From: Planctomycetes bacterium MalM25
Lineage (GTDB): Bacteria; Planctomycetota; Planctomycetia; Pirellulales; Lacipirellulaceae
DNA: 64,000 bases
Reading direction: 5' to 3'
Assembly (NCBI GenBank): GCA_007745835.1
Contig: CP036424.1
Location: 3,025,968 to 3,089,967, forward strand
Within the stretch, counting starts at the first letter, position 1; every line of letters begins with the position of its first letter. The notes below the pieces were generated by a model, which did not search any database, was not told where the DNA came from, and worked only from the letters and a program-made list of their open reading frames with translations. Position numbers and translations under genes: made by a program. Below, piece after piece: positions 24,823 to 33,125 of the stretch.

Positions 24823-25533
24823 ATGGCGAACGATGGCAATCACCTGCTTAAAATCGCCATCCTGCTCGTAGCCATCATCTGGATGTGGCTCGCCATGCTC
24901 CTGACGCACGAGCTGGGCCACGTCGCCGCCGCGATCCTCACCGGTGGGCAAATCACGTCGATTGAACTTCGGCCCGGACACCTGCCGCACACGCTGGTGA
25001 ATCCGAACCCGCGGCCGAGCGTGGTCCTGTGGAGCGGGTTCTTGGTGGGCTGGATCGCGCCGCAGCTGACGGCGCCTCTGTGGAAGATCGAGCGTGGTTT
25101 GATCGGGCCCGTGCTGAGGGCAGGGGCCGCGTTCTGTTTGCTCGCGGGCGGGGTCTACCTGGCGGCCGGCGGGCTGGAGCGGCTCACCGACACGGGCCAG
25201 CTCGTGCTCCACGGCTGGCCGCTGCCGCTCTTGATCGCGGTCGGCGTGGGCGTCGCGGTGCTCGGCTACGTCCGCTCGCGGTCGGCTTGGATCGATCTTG
25301 CGAAACGGCTCGAACCTCCCGACGCTCCTCTAAGCGCTGACTGGCGTCTTGCGATCGCGTGGGGGGCGTGGCTCGCCGTGTGGATCGTGGGGCAGCAGGG
25401 GCTTCATCTCCTTCTGCAGACCCCAGACCAACGTCCGATAATCCCTGTTATGTTCGTTTCGGGCTCTATTTCCCGGGGTTTGGGGCCGATTGAACATCGG
25501 TCGCCACCAGCCCTCTTCAGACGACTCCCATGA
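24823..25533 (+). CDS. Multi-pass membrane protein with HELGH metalloprotease motif
   Basis: The 236-aa protein has an N-terminal transmembrane helix carrying HELGH (29-33), the zinc motif of site-2 (M50-like) proteases, and three to four more hydrophobic segments (about 68-88, 95-118, 130-148 and 168-188). The second M50 motif (NxxPxxxxDG) is not evident, so activity is uncertain; it may be an M50-related membrane protein. Its stop overlaps the start of the GNAT gene (ATGA, 25530-25533). Confidence 0.75.
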   Translation: MANDGNHLLKIAILLVAIIWMWLAMLLTHELGHVAAAILTGGQITSIELRPGHLPHTLVNPNPRPSVVLWSGFLVGWIAPQLTAPLWKIERGLIGPVLRAGAAFCLLAGGVYLAAGGLERLTDTGQLVLHGWPLPLLIAVGVGVAVLGYVRSRSAWIDLAKRLEPPDAPLSADWRLAIAWGAWLAVWIVGQQGLHLLLQTPDQRPIIPVMFVSGSISRGLGPIEHRSPPALFRRLP

Positions 25534-26027
25534 ACGAAACGCTCACCGTCCGCCGCGCCGACCTCGCCGAACCGGGCGACGCGGCGGCGGTCCTGGCCCT
25601 GCTCGACGCCTACTCGCGCGACCCGATGGGCGATGGCAAGCCGCTCGACGCGGCGGTGCGCGAGCGGCTGATCCCGGGCTTGCGCGAGCACCCAACGACG
25701 CGCGTCTGGCTCGCTTATCTGGGCGACGAGCCGGTCGGCATCACGACGGCGTTCGTCGGCTACTCGACCTTCAAGGCGGCGCCCCTCATCAACCTGCACG
25801 ACGTCGCCGTGCTGCCCGCGGCGCGGGGGTGCGGCGTGGGTCGGGCGTTGCTCGGCGCCGTGGAGCAATACGCCCGCGAGCTCGGTTGCTGCAAGCTGAC
25901 GCTCGAGGTGCTCCAGAACAACACGAGGGCGAAGGTGCTCTACGAGTCGTTCGGATTCCGTCAAGCGACCTACGCCGACGGCGCCGGGGCCGCGTTGTTT
26001 TACGCGAAGGGGCTCTCTGGCGGATGA
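25530..26027 (+). CDS. GNAT-family N-acetyltransferase
   Basis: The 165-aa protein has the GNAT fold pattern: the strand LHDVAVLPAARGCGVGRALLGAVEQYA, which contains the acetyl-CoA pyrophosphate loop (R/Q-x-x-G-x-G/A), then KLTLEVLQNNTRAKVLYESFGF, the conserved end of the family. The substrate cannot be told from sequence. It is coupled by a 4-nt overlap to the membrane HELGH gene and converges with the CvpA gene. Confidence 0.9.
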   Translation: MNETLTVRRADLAEPGDAAAVLALLDAYSRDPMGDGKPLDAAVRERLIPGLREHPTTRVWLAYLGDEPVGITTAFVGYSTFKAAPLINLHDVAVLPAARGCGVGRALLGAVEQYARELGCCKLTLEVLQNNTRAKVLYESFGFRQATYADGAGAALFYAKGLSGG

Positions 26028-26077
26028 TTTCGGCCTGGCGCCCTGGCTGGGGGACGCAGCGAAATCAAACGCTCGGT

Positions 26078-26884
26078 TCAGCGGTCCCACTGGGGCCACG
26101 TGACCTGCTGAGCCGGTGTGGCGGGCGGGGCGTTGTTCGTGGAGGTGGGCCAGCCGAAATCGCTCGCCGAAGGGGCCGCCGGTTGCTGCGGCGCGGAGCC
26201 GCTGGCCTGAGGCCAACCGCTCGGCGAAGACGGTGCAGCCGGGGCGGACTGACCCCACGAGGGAGTCGCGGCGGGAGCGGCCGGCTGTTGCGCCGGCGCT
26301 TCGCCCGCGGGCCAACCGGCGGGCGTCGATTGCTGTTGGAAGAGCGAACTCGGCTGCGGGCTCCCTTGAAGCTCGTTGCCCAGGCGATCGAGGTACGGAC
26401 CGACGACCTGGTGGACCTCCGGCGGGAAGAGCGCGTCGGTCTCGTCGATCAACCGAGCGATGTAGTAGCCCGATTTAGTGTTCACGATCTGCTGCTTGGC
26501 GCCCTGCGGAAGCGGCACCATGGTCAACGCGACGAAGGTCACGCCGACGCACCACAGCACGCCACGGCCGAAGCCGATCAGCGCGCCCATCTGGTGGTCG
26601 AAGCCTTCCATCTTCACGCTATCAATCATCTTGCGGACGACTCGGAAGAGCATCCAGATGCCCAGCGACGCCCCCGCGTAGATGATCGCCATGGCGACGA
26701 ACTTGTTCGCCGGCGGGTTCACGAAGGTGATCTGCGGCGCGATTCGGTCCGCGAACCGCACCGCCAGGAAGTAGCTCGCCACAAAAGACGCGACGTAGGC
26801 GATCTGCCAAGCCATCCCCTTGAAGTACCCGTACAACGTCAAGCCGACGAGGATCGCTAGCATCAAGAGGTCGTAAGTGGCCAT
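26078..26884 (-). CDS. CvpA-family membrane protein with Pro/Ala-rich tail
   Basis: The 268-aa protein starts at ATG 26884 (ATYDLLMLAILVGLTLYGYFKG) and has four transmembrane helices within the first 150 residues, including the typical CvpA N-terminus and GFGRGVLWCVGVTFVALTMVP. The last 90 residues are low-complexity (Pro, Ala, Ser, Gln, Trp), repeating units such as GWPAGEAPAQQPAAP. CvpA proteins are linked to colicin V production and envelope stress resistance in enterobacteria; the role in planctomycetes is unknown. The long in-frame upstream extension has no homology-like features and is left out. Confidence 0.85.
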   Translation of the reverse strand: MATYDLLMLAILVGLTLYGYFKGMAWQIAYVASFVASYFLAVRFADRIAPQITFVNPPANKFVAMAIIYAGASLGIWMLFRVVRKMIDSVKMEGFDHQMGALIGFGRGVLWCVGVTFVALTMVPLPQGAKQQIVNTKSGYYIARLIDETDALFPPEVHQVVGPYLDRLGNELQGSPQPSSLFQQQSTPAGWPAGEAPAQQPAAPAATPSWGQSAPAAPSSPSGWPQASGSAPQQPAAPSASDFGWPTSTNNAPPATPAQQVTWPQWDR

Positions 26885-27092
26885 GGAAGCGGTCGATCGT
26901 GGCGCGGGGCATGGGGCGTGGAGGGCAGGCAGTCTAGCGACCGGCGGCGGATGGCCGAATAGCGGCTTGGCGCCTCTCCCCCACGGCTGCCCTGCTAGCA
27001 CGCGACGCGGGCGTTTCGTGTTCCGCCGGACGCCGCCCTTCCCTACCCTGCCCTCGCCCACCCAATCCCCATAGCACAGGCCCTCCCCCACC

Positions 27093-28034
27093 GTGGCCGA
27101 TTTCCGCACCCACGTGACGTTCTCCAGCGCCATCGGCGCCGGGTACGCCGTGGTCGCGACCGGGGCGGGTTTCGACCTGGCCCCTTCGCTGGTCGCGGGC
27201 GGGCTGTGTGGCGTCGCGGGGATGCTGCCGGACGTCGACAGCGACTCGGGCGTGCCGCGCCGCGAGGCGATGGGCTTCGCGGCGGCCATCATCCCGATGC
27301 TCTTGGTGAGCCGGCTGCGCGATCTGCAACTCGAGCACGACGTGATCGTGCTGACCGCGGCGGGGCTCTACTTTCTGATCCGCTTTGTCGCCGCCGATTT
27401 GATCGGCCGTTGGAGCGTCCATCGCGGCATGTGGCACAGCATCCCCGCGGTGCTGATCTTCGCCGGGCTCGCTTTCCTCATCAGCAGCCCGACCGACGTG
27501 TTCGAACGCTACCTGAAGGCAGCGGCGGTTGGCCTCGGGTCGTTCAGTCACCTGCTGCTCGACGAGATCTACAGCGTCGACACGCGCGGTGTGGTGCCGC
27601 GGTTTAAGAAGTCGTTCGGCTCAGCGATCAAGTTCTGGGGCAAGAAGGGTTGGGCCAACTTCTCGACCTACGCCAAGCTGGCGGCCGTGGTGTTGGCGAT
27701 CTCGATGGACTCGATGGTGCTCGACCGGCTCGAGCTGCGCAACCCCGAGGCGGCGGAACGACTGCGCGTCGCTTCGGAACGCCTCGACGGCGTGAAGGAC
27801 CGGTTCGCCATCCGGCCGCGTGAGTCGGAGCCGACCGAAGCGGTCGCGAACGCCTTGTCATCTGCGGCTCCGAGGCAGGAAACGCCTCGCTCCGCGCCGG
27901 CGCCGACACGGCCTGCCACCCCGCCGCCGATCTTTAGGCGCCCCGACAACTCGCGTTGGTTCGCCCCGCCCCGCGAACGCCGGGACCACGAATTCATGCC
28001 GAACAACAGCCAAGCGCCGCCCGGCTGGCGGTAG
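27093..28034 (+). CDS. DUF457/YdjM-like membrane protein
   Basis: The 313-aa protein from GTG 27093 has four to five hydrophobic segments and the DUF457 family pattern of scattered metal-ligand-like residues: THVTFSSAIG near the start, GMLPDVDSDSG, VHRGMWHSIPAV and SFSHLLLDEIYSVD. These His/Asp residues are why the family is described as putative membrane-bound metal-dependent hydrolases. The last 90 residues are hydrophilic and Pro/Arg-rich. Its stop lies directly before the putative target duplication of the 159-bp inverted-repeat element. Confidence 0.82.
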   Translation: MADFRTHVTFSSAIGAGYAVVATGAGFDLAPSLVAGGLCGVAGMLPDVDSDSGVPRREAMGFAAAIIPMLLVSRLRDLQLEHDVIVLTAAGLYFLIRFVAADLIGRWSVHRGMWHSIPAVLIFAGLAFLISSPTDVFERYLKAAAVGLGSFSHLLLDEIYSVDTRGVVPRFKKSFGSAIKFWGKKGWANFSTYAKLAAVVLAISMDSMVLDRLELRNPEAAERLRVASERLDGVKDRFAIRPRESEPTEAVANALSSAAPRQETPRSAPAPTRPATPPPIFRRPDNSRWFAPPRERRDHEFMPNNSQAPPGWR

Positions 28035-28038
28035 GCGT

Positions 28039-28197
28039 TAGAGCAGGCTTCCGTTAATCGTAGCGAGTAGGTCGTCGGCGAGGCGAGCTGGGCAAGGCGA
28101 CCGAAGCAGGCGAAGCGGTGCTTCGTCGATGCAGGTCAACGCGGCCCAACGAAGCCGCAGCCCGACCAACCGCTACGATTAACGGAAGCCTGCTCTA
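28039..28197. mobile_element. MITE-like element with perfect 27-bp terminal inverted repeats
   Basis: The terminal arms 28039-28065 and 28171-28197 are perfect inverted copies of 27 nt (starting TAGAGCAGGCTTCCGTTAAT). They are flanked by GCGT on both sides (28035-28038 and 28198-28201), which looks like a 4-bp target duplication. The 105-nt interior has no open frame and contains smaller complementary stretches (GCTTCGT/ACGAAGC). It lies between two convergent genes, and the right end supplies the TAG stop codon of dtd. No transposase is present, so it would depend on one elsewhere. Confidence 0.75.
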
Positions 28198-28641
28198 GCG
28201 TTGCGGCGACTCGACGACGAGCGTCACGGGCCCCTCGTTCACCAGGGCGACGCGCATCTCCGTGCGGAACCGCCCCGTCGCGACCTCGACGCCCGCTTCG
28301 CGGACGAGGCCGCCGAAGTGTTCGTAGAGCGAGTTGGCCTCGTCGGGCGGGGCGGCGCCGATGAAGCTGGGTCGTTTCCCCTTGCGGGTGTCGCCCAGCA
28401 GCGTGAACTGGCTGACGACCAGCATGCCGCCCCCCGTGTCGAGCAACGAGCGGTTCATCTTGCCCTCGTCGTCCTCGAAGATGCGGAGCCCGACAAGCTT
28501 GTCAGCCATCCACCGCGCCTCCGCTTCGCCGTCGCCGGCGGCGACGCCGAGCAGGACCATCAGGCCGGGCCCGATCTGCCCGACGACCTCCCCCTCGACG
28601 GTGACGCTCGCTTCGCTGACTCGTTGAACGACTGCTCGCAT
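28195..28641 (-). CDS. dtd: D-aminoacyl-tRNA deacylase
   Basis: The 148-aa protein has both family motifs, SQFTL (77-81) and NEGPVT (135-140, the NxGPVT motif), which form the active site across the dimer. It removes D-amino acids wrongly attached to tRNA. Length is normal for the family. The stop codon TAG (28195-28197) is formed by the terminal bases of the 159-bp inverted-repeat element, so the element inserted at the very end of this gene. Confidence 0.96.
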   Translation of the reverse strand: MRAVVQRVSEASVTVEGEVVGQIGPGLMVLLGVAAGDGEAEARWMADKLVGLRIFEDDEGKMNRSLLDTGGGMLVVSQFTLLGDTRKGKRPSFIGAAPPDEANSLYEHFGGLVREAGVEVATGRFRTEMRVALVNEGPVTLVVESPQR

Positions 28642-28759
28642 ATCGGAACCGCCAGGACGCCCTCGGCGCCAAGAATCGCCAGGGGTGAGGGCTAGTTTTC
28701 GTGAACGACAGCCCCGATCCTGTCTATCTTCTCGATCCTGTCAAACCCTCGCCCCGCCC

Positions 28760-29719
28760 GTGCCCAACGTCCTGCTCGCCTACTACTGCCTGGCGATCGT
28801 CGCCGCCTCGGTCGCGGGGGGGCTGCTGCCCGGGTGGATGAAGCTCTCCCACCGGCGGACCGAGCTGATCGTCAGCTTCGTCGCGGGCACGATGCTCGGC
28901 GTGGCGATGCTGCACCTGCTGCCGCATGCGATCGCCGCCTCGAACGCCGCGTCCGAAGGGATCAATCCCTCGGCGACGCTCGGCGTGTTCCGTTGGACGC
29001 TCGTCGGCTTCCTGGCGATGTTCTTCATCGAGCGGTTCTTCTGTTTCCACCACCACGACGCCCCCGACGACGACGAGACGGGCCACGGCGGGCACAGCTG
29101 CGGCCACGACCACTCGCACAGCGAGCACGCTCCGCAACTCTCGTGGAGCGGCGCCGCGATGGGGCTGACGTTGCACAGCCTGCTGGCGGGCGTGGCCCTG
29201 GCGGCGAGCGTGCGGCACGCGCCGGACGGAGCCAGTTGGGCCGGCCTGGGGGCGTTCGTCGCGATTGTGCTGCACAAGCCGCTCGACGCCATGACGATCG
29301 CCGTGCTCATGGGACACGGGCGTTGGTCGGCTGGCATGCAGGCGGCCGTGAACGGCCTGTTCGCCCTGGCGGTGCCCGCTGGGGTGCTGCTGTTCAATCT
29401 GGGCGTCGCCCCGCTCGGCGGCGAGGGGGAAGCCTCCACCGGCGTGGCGGCGGGGGTCGCCTTCTCGGCCGGGGTGTTCCTGTGCGTCGCGATGAGCGAC
29501 CTGCTGCCGGAGCTGCAGTTCCACGACCACGACCGGATCGCCCTCTCGATGGCGTTGGTGTTGGGTCTGGGAGTCGCCGAGCTGGCGCGTCAGCTGGAGA
29601 CGCACAGCCACGGGCCGATGCCGGTGGAACAAGAAGGGGCCGAGGGGCCAATCGAGTCGCTCAGCCAGATCGGCGGGCTGCCGCCCGCGGCTGGGGCGTC
29701 TTGGCAGATGCGGCTCTAG
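28760..29719 (+). CDS. ZIP-family metal transporter
   Basis: The 319-aa protein has about eight transmembrane helices, a His-rich cytoplasmic loop (FHHHDAPDDD...GHGGHSCGHDHSHSEH) between helices III and IV, and the ZIP metal-site helices carrying LHSLLAGVALAAS and VLHKPLDAMTIAVL. It is expected to carry Zn2+ or another divalent metal across the inner membrane. GTG 28760 (PNVLLAYYCLAIV follows) is preferred over GTG 28685, because the extra 25 residues are not membrane-like. The upstream 118 nt hold a short CGATCCTGT direct repeat (28715 and 28733). Confidence 0.9.
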   Translation: MPNVLLAYYCLAIVAASVAGGLLPGWMKLSHRRTELIVSFVAGTMLGVAMLHLLPHAIAASNAASEGINPSATLGVFRWTLVGFLAMFFIERFFCFHHHDAPDDDETGHGGHSCGHDHSHSEHAPQLSWSGAAMGLTLHSLLAGVALAASVRHAPDGASWAGLGAFVAIVLHKPLDAMTIAVLMGHGRWSAGMQAAVNGLFALAVPAGVLLFNLGVAPLGGEGEASTGVAAGVAFSAGVFLCVAMSDLLPELQFHDHDRIALSMALVLGLGVAELARQLETHSHGPMPVEQEGAEGPIESLSQIGGLPPAAGASWQMRL

Positions 29720-29730
29720 AGCGAAAGGGC

Positions 29731-29913
29731 TCAGCCGGCCGAGCGGAACGCGTCGAAGCTCATGTAGCCGAGGATCGCCGCCGCCACCGCAAAACCGGCG
29801 TCCATGACGGTGCTCGCGCCGCCGAACGGCGCGCCAATCACCATGTCGAGGCCGAAGGCCAGCAGGAGCAGGCCGGCCACGGCCATGCCGAAGATCGACA
29901 TCGCTTTCGCCAT
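29731..29913 (-). CDS. Small two-helix membrane protein
   Basis: The 60-aa frame encodes two hydrophobic helices (MSIFGMAVAGLLLLAFGLDM and VMDAGFAVAAAILGYMSFDA). It converges with the ZIP gene with only 11 nt between stops. No ribosome-binding site is clear and no family is recognised. The hydrophobic pattern and the ATG at the natural edge support it. Confidence 0.6.
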   Translation of the reverse strand: MAKAMSIFGMAVAGLLLLAFGLDMVIGAPFGGASTVMDAGFAVAAAILGYMSFDAFRSAG

Positions 29914-30090
29914 AGGGAGTGGTGCGGGTTCCGAGGGGCGTGAATCAAAGAGCCCCTGTTACCGGGCTGCAAGCCAATATAGTTGACCAGCTTGCCCTTT
30001 ACAGCCATCCCCCCCATTCCACGCGAGCCGAACGGGGCAATCCGGCAAATGATCGTCGATCGTGTCGGTCGCTCCGGTTATCGGGGCGTT

Positions 30091-31134
30091 TCAGCGAATC
30101 AGCCCCTCACTCGGACGCCGAGCCACCGAATGGGCTGAATCGACCCGCCGGCCGTCGGCCGTCCACTGAGTCCAGTCCCCCGCCGGCTCGCCCGCGGCGT
30201 AGCGGCAGGCGGCGGCGCGGAGGCCGTTTTCGCGCCACCACGACCAATCCCCTTCGGCGAGACCGTTCTCGTACTTTCCTTCCAGGGCCAATTGGCCGTT
30301 CGGGTGCCACCAGCGGGCCGAGCCGGTCGCGACGCCGCGCTCGTATTCGGCCCGCAGCTTTGGCTGCCGGTTGGGCCACCACGCTTCCCGAACGCCGTGA
30401 CGGAGTTCCTCGCCGGTCGCCTCGTACCGGGCCAAGGCGAGCCGCCAGGGGTCATCGGGGCTGACGGAGCGGGTCAGTGGCCCAAGCCACGACTCGCGGC
30501 TCTTCAGAGCGCCCGAAGGGTGGTGCTCCACGCGCTGGATGAGCTGACGCCCCGCCTCGTAGCTGGCTACCGCCCTCAAGCCGCCGGCGGCGTCCTGGAG
30601 CTCGACTTCGCCCACCGGCTGCCCCTCGGCGAACCGGCTGCGGCGGAAGACCTGGCCCTCGGGCGTATAGAGGACCGCTTCGCCGTGGCGTTGGCCCTGA
30701 CGGAAGTCGATCTGGCTGACGAGCCGGGCCTCGGCGTCGAAGATCGACCAAGCGCCCTCGAGCTTGCCGTCGCGATAGCCGGCCTGCGAAAGGAACGGGC
30801 CGGTGAAGCCCGCGAACGGCTGGGTCGCCAGCAGCGGCGAGTCTTCCGTGTCCGCCCAGCGGCACCACGCCCCGGTCGGCTCGCCCCAGGCGTAGCGACC
30901 CTGGCCGATGAGCTGGCCCTCAACGTCCCACGAGCGCCAGGCGCCGTGGTTCACGTAGTCGCCCTCCGCGTTGAGCCGCACCTCACGCCGCACCCGGACG
31001 CGGCCGGCGGCGTCGCGTTGCAGGATGGTCTCGCTCCGGGCGCCCGTGGCGACCCCGGCCGGGGCCGGTCCCTCCTCAGCGCAAGCGGTCGCGGCCAGCG
31101 TCGCGACGATCGCTAAGGAGAGCCAAGGCTTCAC
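30091..31134 (-). CDS. Secreted MORN-type repeat protein (YwqK-like)
   Basis: The 347-aa protein from GTG 31134 (AAGGT 5-9 nt upstream) begins with a signal peptide (PWLSLAIVATLAATACA). The rest consists of MORN_2-type units of about 22-24 residues in the pattern G-x-W-x-x-[WY]-x-x-x-G, for example NHGAWRSWDVEGQLIGQGRY, LEGAWSIFDAEARLVSQIDF and LEGKYENGLAEGDWSWWREN. Such proteins are called antitoxin-like (YwqK) in some annotations, but nothing here supports a toxin-antitoxin role. The gene is divergent from pdxA with 229 nt between them. Confidence 0.82.
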   Translation of the reverse strand: MKPWLSLAIVATLAATACAEEGPAPAGVATGARSETILQRDAAGRVRVRREVRLNAEGDYVNHGAWRSWDVEGQLIGQGRYAWGEPTGAWCRWADTEDSPLLATQPFAGFTGPFLSQAGYRDGKLEGAWSIFDAEARLVSQIDFRQGQRHGEAVLYTPEGQVFRRSRFAEGQPVGEVELQDAAGGLRAVASYEAGRQLIQRVEHHPSGALKSRESWLGPLTRSVSPDDPWRLALARYEATGEELRHGVREAWWPNRQPKLRAEYERGVATGSARWWHPNGQLALEGKYENGLAEGDWSWWRENGLRAAACRYAAGEPAGDWTQWTADGRRVDSAHSVARRPSEGLIR

Positions 31135-31363
31135 GGGGACCTTTTCCGAACAGAGGCAGACTCGGCGCGCACGCGCCCCAACCCGTAGGACGGCATCGGC
31201 CGGCCCCCGGCGGGGAGTCCCGCGGTACCGCCCGAGCCGGGGCGACCGGCGCGACGCGACGCCCTTCGCCAGTCGGCACAGCCGGACCCCGCTCGGTGTC
31301 CCTGGGGACGCTAGCGGCCTAGAATCACCGCCTGCCAAGCTGTCTCACCGCGACGCCCCGCCG

Positions 31364-32416
31364 ATGCCCGCCCCCGAACCCAGCCACGCCGCCCTGCCCC
31401 GCCTGGCGCTGACGATGGGCGACCCGGCCGGCGTTGGGCCGGAAATCCTCGCCGCGGTGTGGAACGACCCGCGGCTCTTCGAGACCTGCCGGCCCCTGGT
31501 CGTGGGCGATCGGGGCGCGATGACGCGGGCGATCGATCTGCTGGAGACACGCTGCAAAGCGATCGCCGCCAAGGACTGGCCCGCGGGATTCGACCAAGCC
31601 TCGCCGAGCGTGATGCCCTGTCTGGAGAGCCTGCCAACCGCGCTCGGCGAGTTCACACCGGGCGTCGTCAACGCGGCGACCGGCGAGGCGGCCTACCGGG
31701 CGGTCGTCGCCGCGGCAAAGGGCGCCCTCGCCGGCGACTGCCACGGCCTGGTCACCGCCCCCCTCAGCAAGGCGGCCCTGCAGGCGGCCGGGCACGACTA
31801 CCCCGGCCACACCGAACTGCTCGCCGAGCTCTGCGGCGTCGAGCAATTCGCGATGATGCTCTACCTGCCGCAGGAGCTGGCGCCCAAGACGCGAGCGGGC
31901 ATTGGCGTGGTGCACACGACGCTGCACACCTCGCTCCGCAATGCAATTGAGCAACTGACGACCGAACGGATCGTCGAGAAGTGTCGCCTCGCCCACGACG
32001 CGGCGGTCGCCTACGGCGTTGAGAACCCGCGTGTCGGCGTCGCGGCCCTGAACCCACACGGGGGCGAGGACGGCCTGTTCGGCGACGAGGAGTCGCGTCT
32101 CATCGCGCCGGCGATCGCCGAAGCCCGTGCCGCCGGCATCGACGCCAGCGGCCCGCACCCGGTCGACACGCTGATGGTCCGCGCCGTCGGCGGCGAGTTC
32201 GACGCGGTCGTCGCCATGTACCACGACCAGGGGCACATCGCCCTGAAGCTGCTCGGCATGCACGGCGCGGTGAACATCACGCTTGGCCTGCCGATCGTGC
32301 GGACGAGCGTCGCCCACGGCACCGCGCCCGATAAAGCGTGGCGCGGCGTCGCGGAGACGGGCGGCATGCTCGCCGCGGTACGGAGCGCCGCCGCCCTCGC
32401 CCGCCAACGAAGCTAA
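31364..32416 (+). CDS. pdxA: 4-hydroxythreonine-4-phosphate dehydrogenase
   Basis: The 350-aa enzyme shows the family start LALTMGDPAGVGPEI, the metal-binding His in YPGHTELLA, the HTTLHTSLRNAIE segment and the last metal site MYHDQGHI, followed by GLPIVRTSVAHGTA. It oxidises 4-phosphohydroxy-L-threonine in the DXP-dependent pathway to pyridoxal phosphate. ATG 31364 is chosen; the longer frame upstream is Arg/Pro-rich extension overlapping the leader of the MORN-type gene. The LOG-family gene follows after 18 nt, which include one GGGGCAGGGGGG copy on the minus strand. Confidence 0.96.
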   Translation: MPAPEPSHAALPRLALTMGDPAGVGPEILAAVWNDPRLFETCRPLVVGDRGAMTRAIDLLETRCKAIAAKDWPAGFDQASPSVMPCLESLPTALGEFTPGVVNAATGEAAYRAVVAAAKGALAGDCHGLVTAPLSKAALQAAGHDYPGHTELLAELCGVEQFAMMLYLPQELAPKTRAGIGVVHTTLHTSLRNAIEQLTTERIVEKCRLAHDAAVAYGVENPRVGVAALNPHGGEDGLFGDEESRLIAPAIAEARAAGIDASGPHPVDTLMVRAVGGEFDAVVAMYHDQGHIALKLLGMHGAVNITLGLPIVRTSVAHGTAPDKAWRGVAETGGMLAAVRSAAALARQRS

Positions 32417-32434
32417 CCCCCCTGCCCCGCCCCG

Positions 32435-33028
32435 ATGCCCGACAAGAAACCTCGCACCGTCTGCGTCTACTGCGCGTCGAGCCGCTCGGCCGATCCGAAG
32501 TACGCCCAGTCGGCCCGCCGCCTCGGCGGGCTGCTCGCCGAAGCGGGCGTCGAAATCGTGTACGGCGGCGGTGCGGTCGGCTCGATGGGCGCACTGGCCG
32601 ACGGGGCCCTCGCCGGGGAGGGACGCGTCGTCGGCGTGCTGCCGCACTTCATGGACGAGGTCGAGTGGGGCCACACCGCGCTGACCGAGCTGAGGCTGGT
32701 CGCCGACATGCACGAGCGCAAGCGGACGATGCTCGAGGGCGTCGACGCCACCGTCGCCCTGCCCGGCGGGTGCGGCACGCTGGAGGAGCTGCTCGAGGCG
32801 ATCACCTGGAAACGGCTCGGGCTGTTCTTCGAGCCGATCGTCGTCGTCAATCAGGACGGTTACTTCAATCCGTTGCTCGCGACGTTGAACCGTGCGGTCG
32901 ATGAGCGGTTCATGAACCCACAACACCGCGCGATGTGGAGCGTGGTTGAGTCGGTCGAGCAGGTCCTGCCCGCGATCGAAGCGACCCCGCCTTGGGACCG
33001 CGACGCGAGGAGCTTTGCGGGGGCCTGA
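32435..33028 (+). CDS. LOG-family protein (TIGR00730; nucleotide-monophosphate phosphoribohydrolase)
   Basis: The 197-aa protein has the LOG/lysine-decarboxylase-like Rossmann fold: VYCASS near the start, YGGGAVGSMGALADGAL (43-59), and the signature PGGCGTLEELLEAITW (110-125). Established members hydrolyse cytokinin riboside or other nucleoside 5'-monophosphates to free base and ribose phosphate; they are not lysine decarboxylases. It is 18 nt after pdxA, probably in the same operon. Confidence 0.93.
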   Translation: MPDKKPRTVCVYCASSRSADPKYAQSARRLGGLLAEAGVEIVYGGGAVGSMGALADGALAGEGRVVGVLPHFMDEVEWGHTALTELRLVADMHERKRTMLEGVDATVALPGGCGTLEELLEAITWKRLGLFFEPIVVVNQDGYFNPLLATLNRAVDERFMNPQHRAMWSVVESVEQVLPAIEATPPWDRDARSFAGA

Positions 33029-33070
33029 ATCCCCTGACTCCCGTCGGGGGCTGAGGAACACGACTCCGGC

Positions 33071-33124
33071 ACTCGCAACTCGCAACTCGCAACTCACAAC
33101 TCACAACTCACAACTCACAACTCG
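33071..33124 (+). repeat. 7-bp tandem repeat before the histidine phosphatase gene
   Basis: Three ACTCGCA and four ACTCACA units, plus a partial ACTCG, run in perfect register and end 1 nt before ATG 33126. They occupy the place where a ribosome-binding site would be expected. Confidence 0.95.
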
Positions 33125-33125
33125 A

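Noticed and set aside
30091-31134. Toxin-antitoxin interpretation of the YwqK-like protein
   Set aside because: There is a signal peptide and no adjacent toxin gene; the repeats are MORN-type.
31325-33097. 590-codon minus-strand frame opposite pdxA and the LOG-family gene
   Set aside because: Antisense to two well-conserved enzymes with clear motifs; no domain features.
33071-33124. Possible CRISPR array
   Set aside because: The units are 7 bp without spacers and no cas gene is present; it is a simple tandem repeat.
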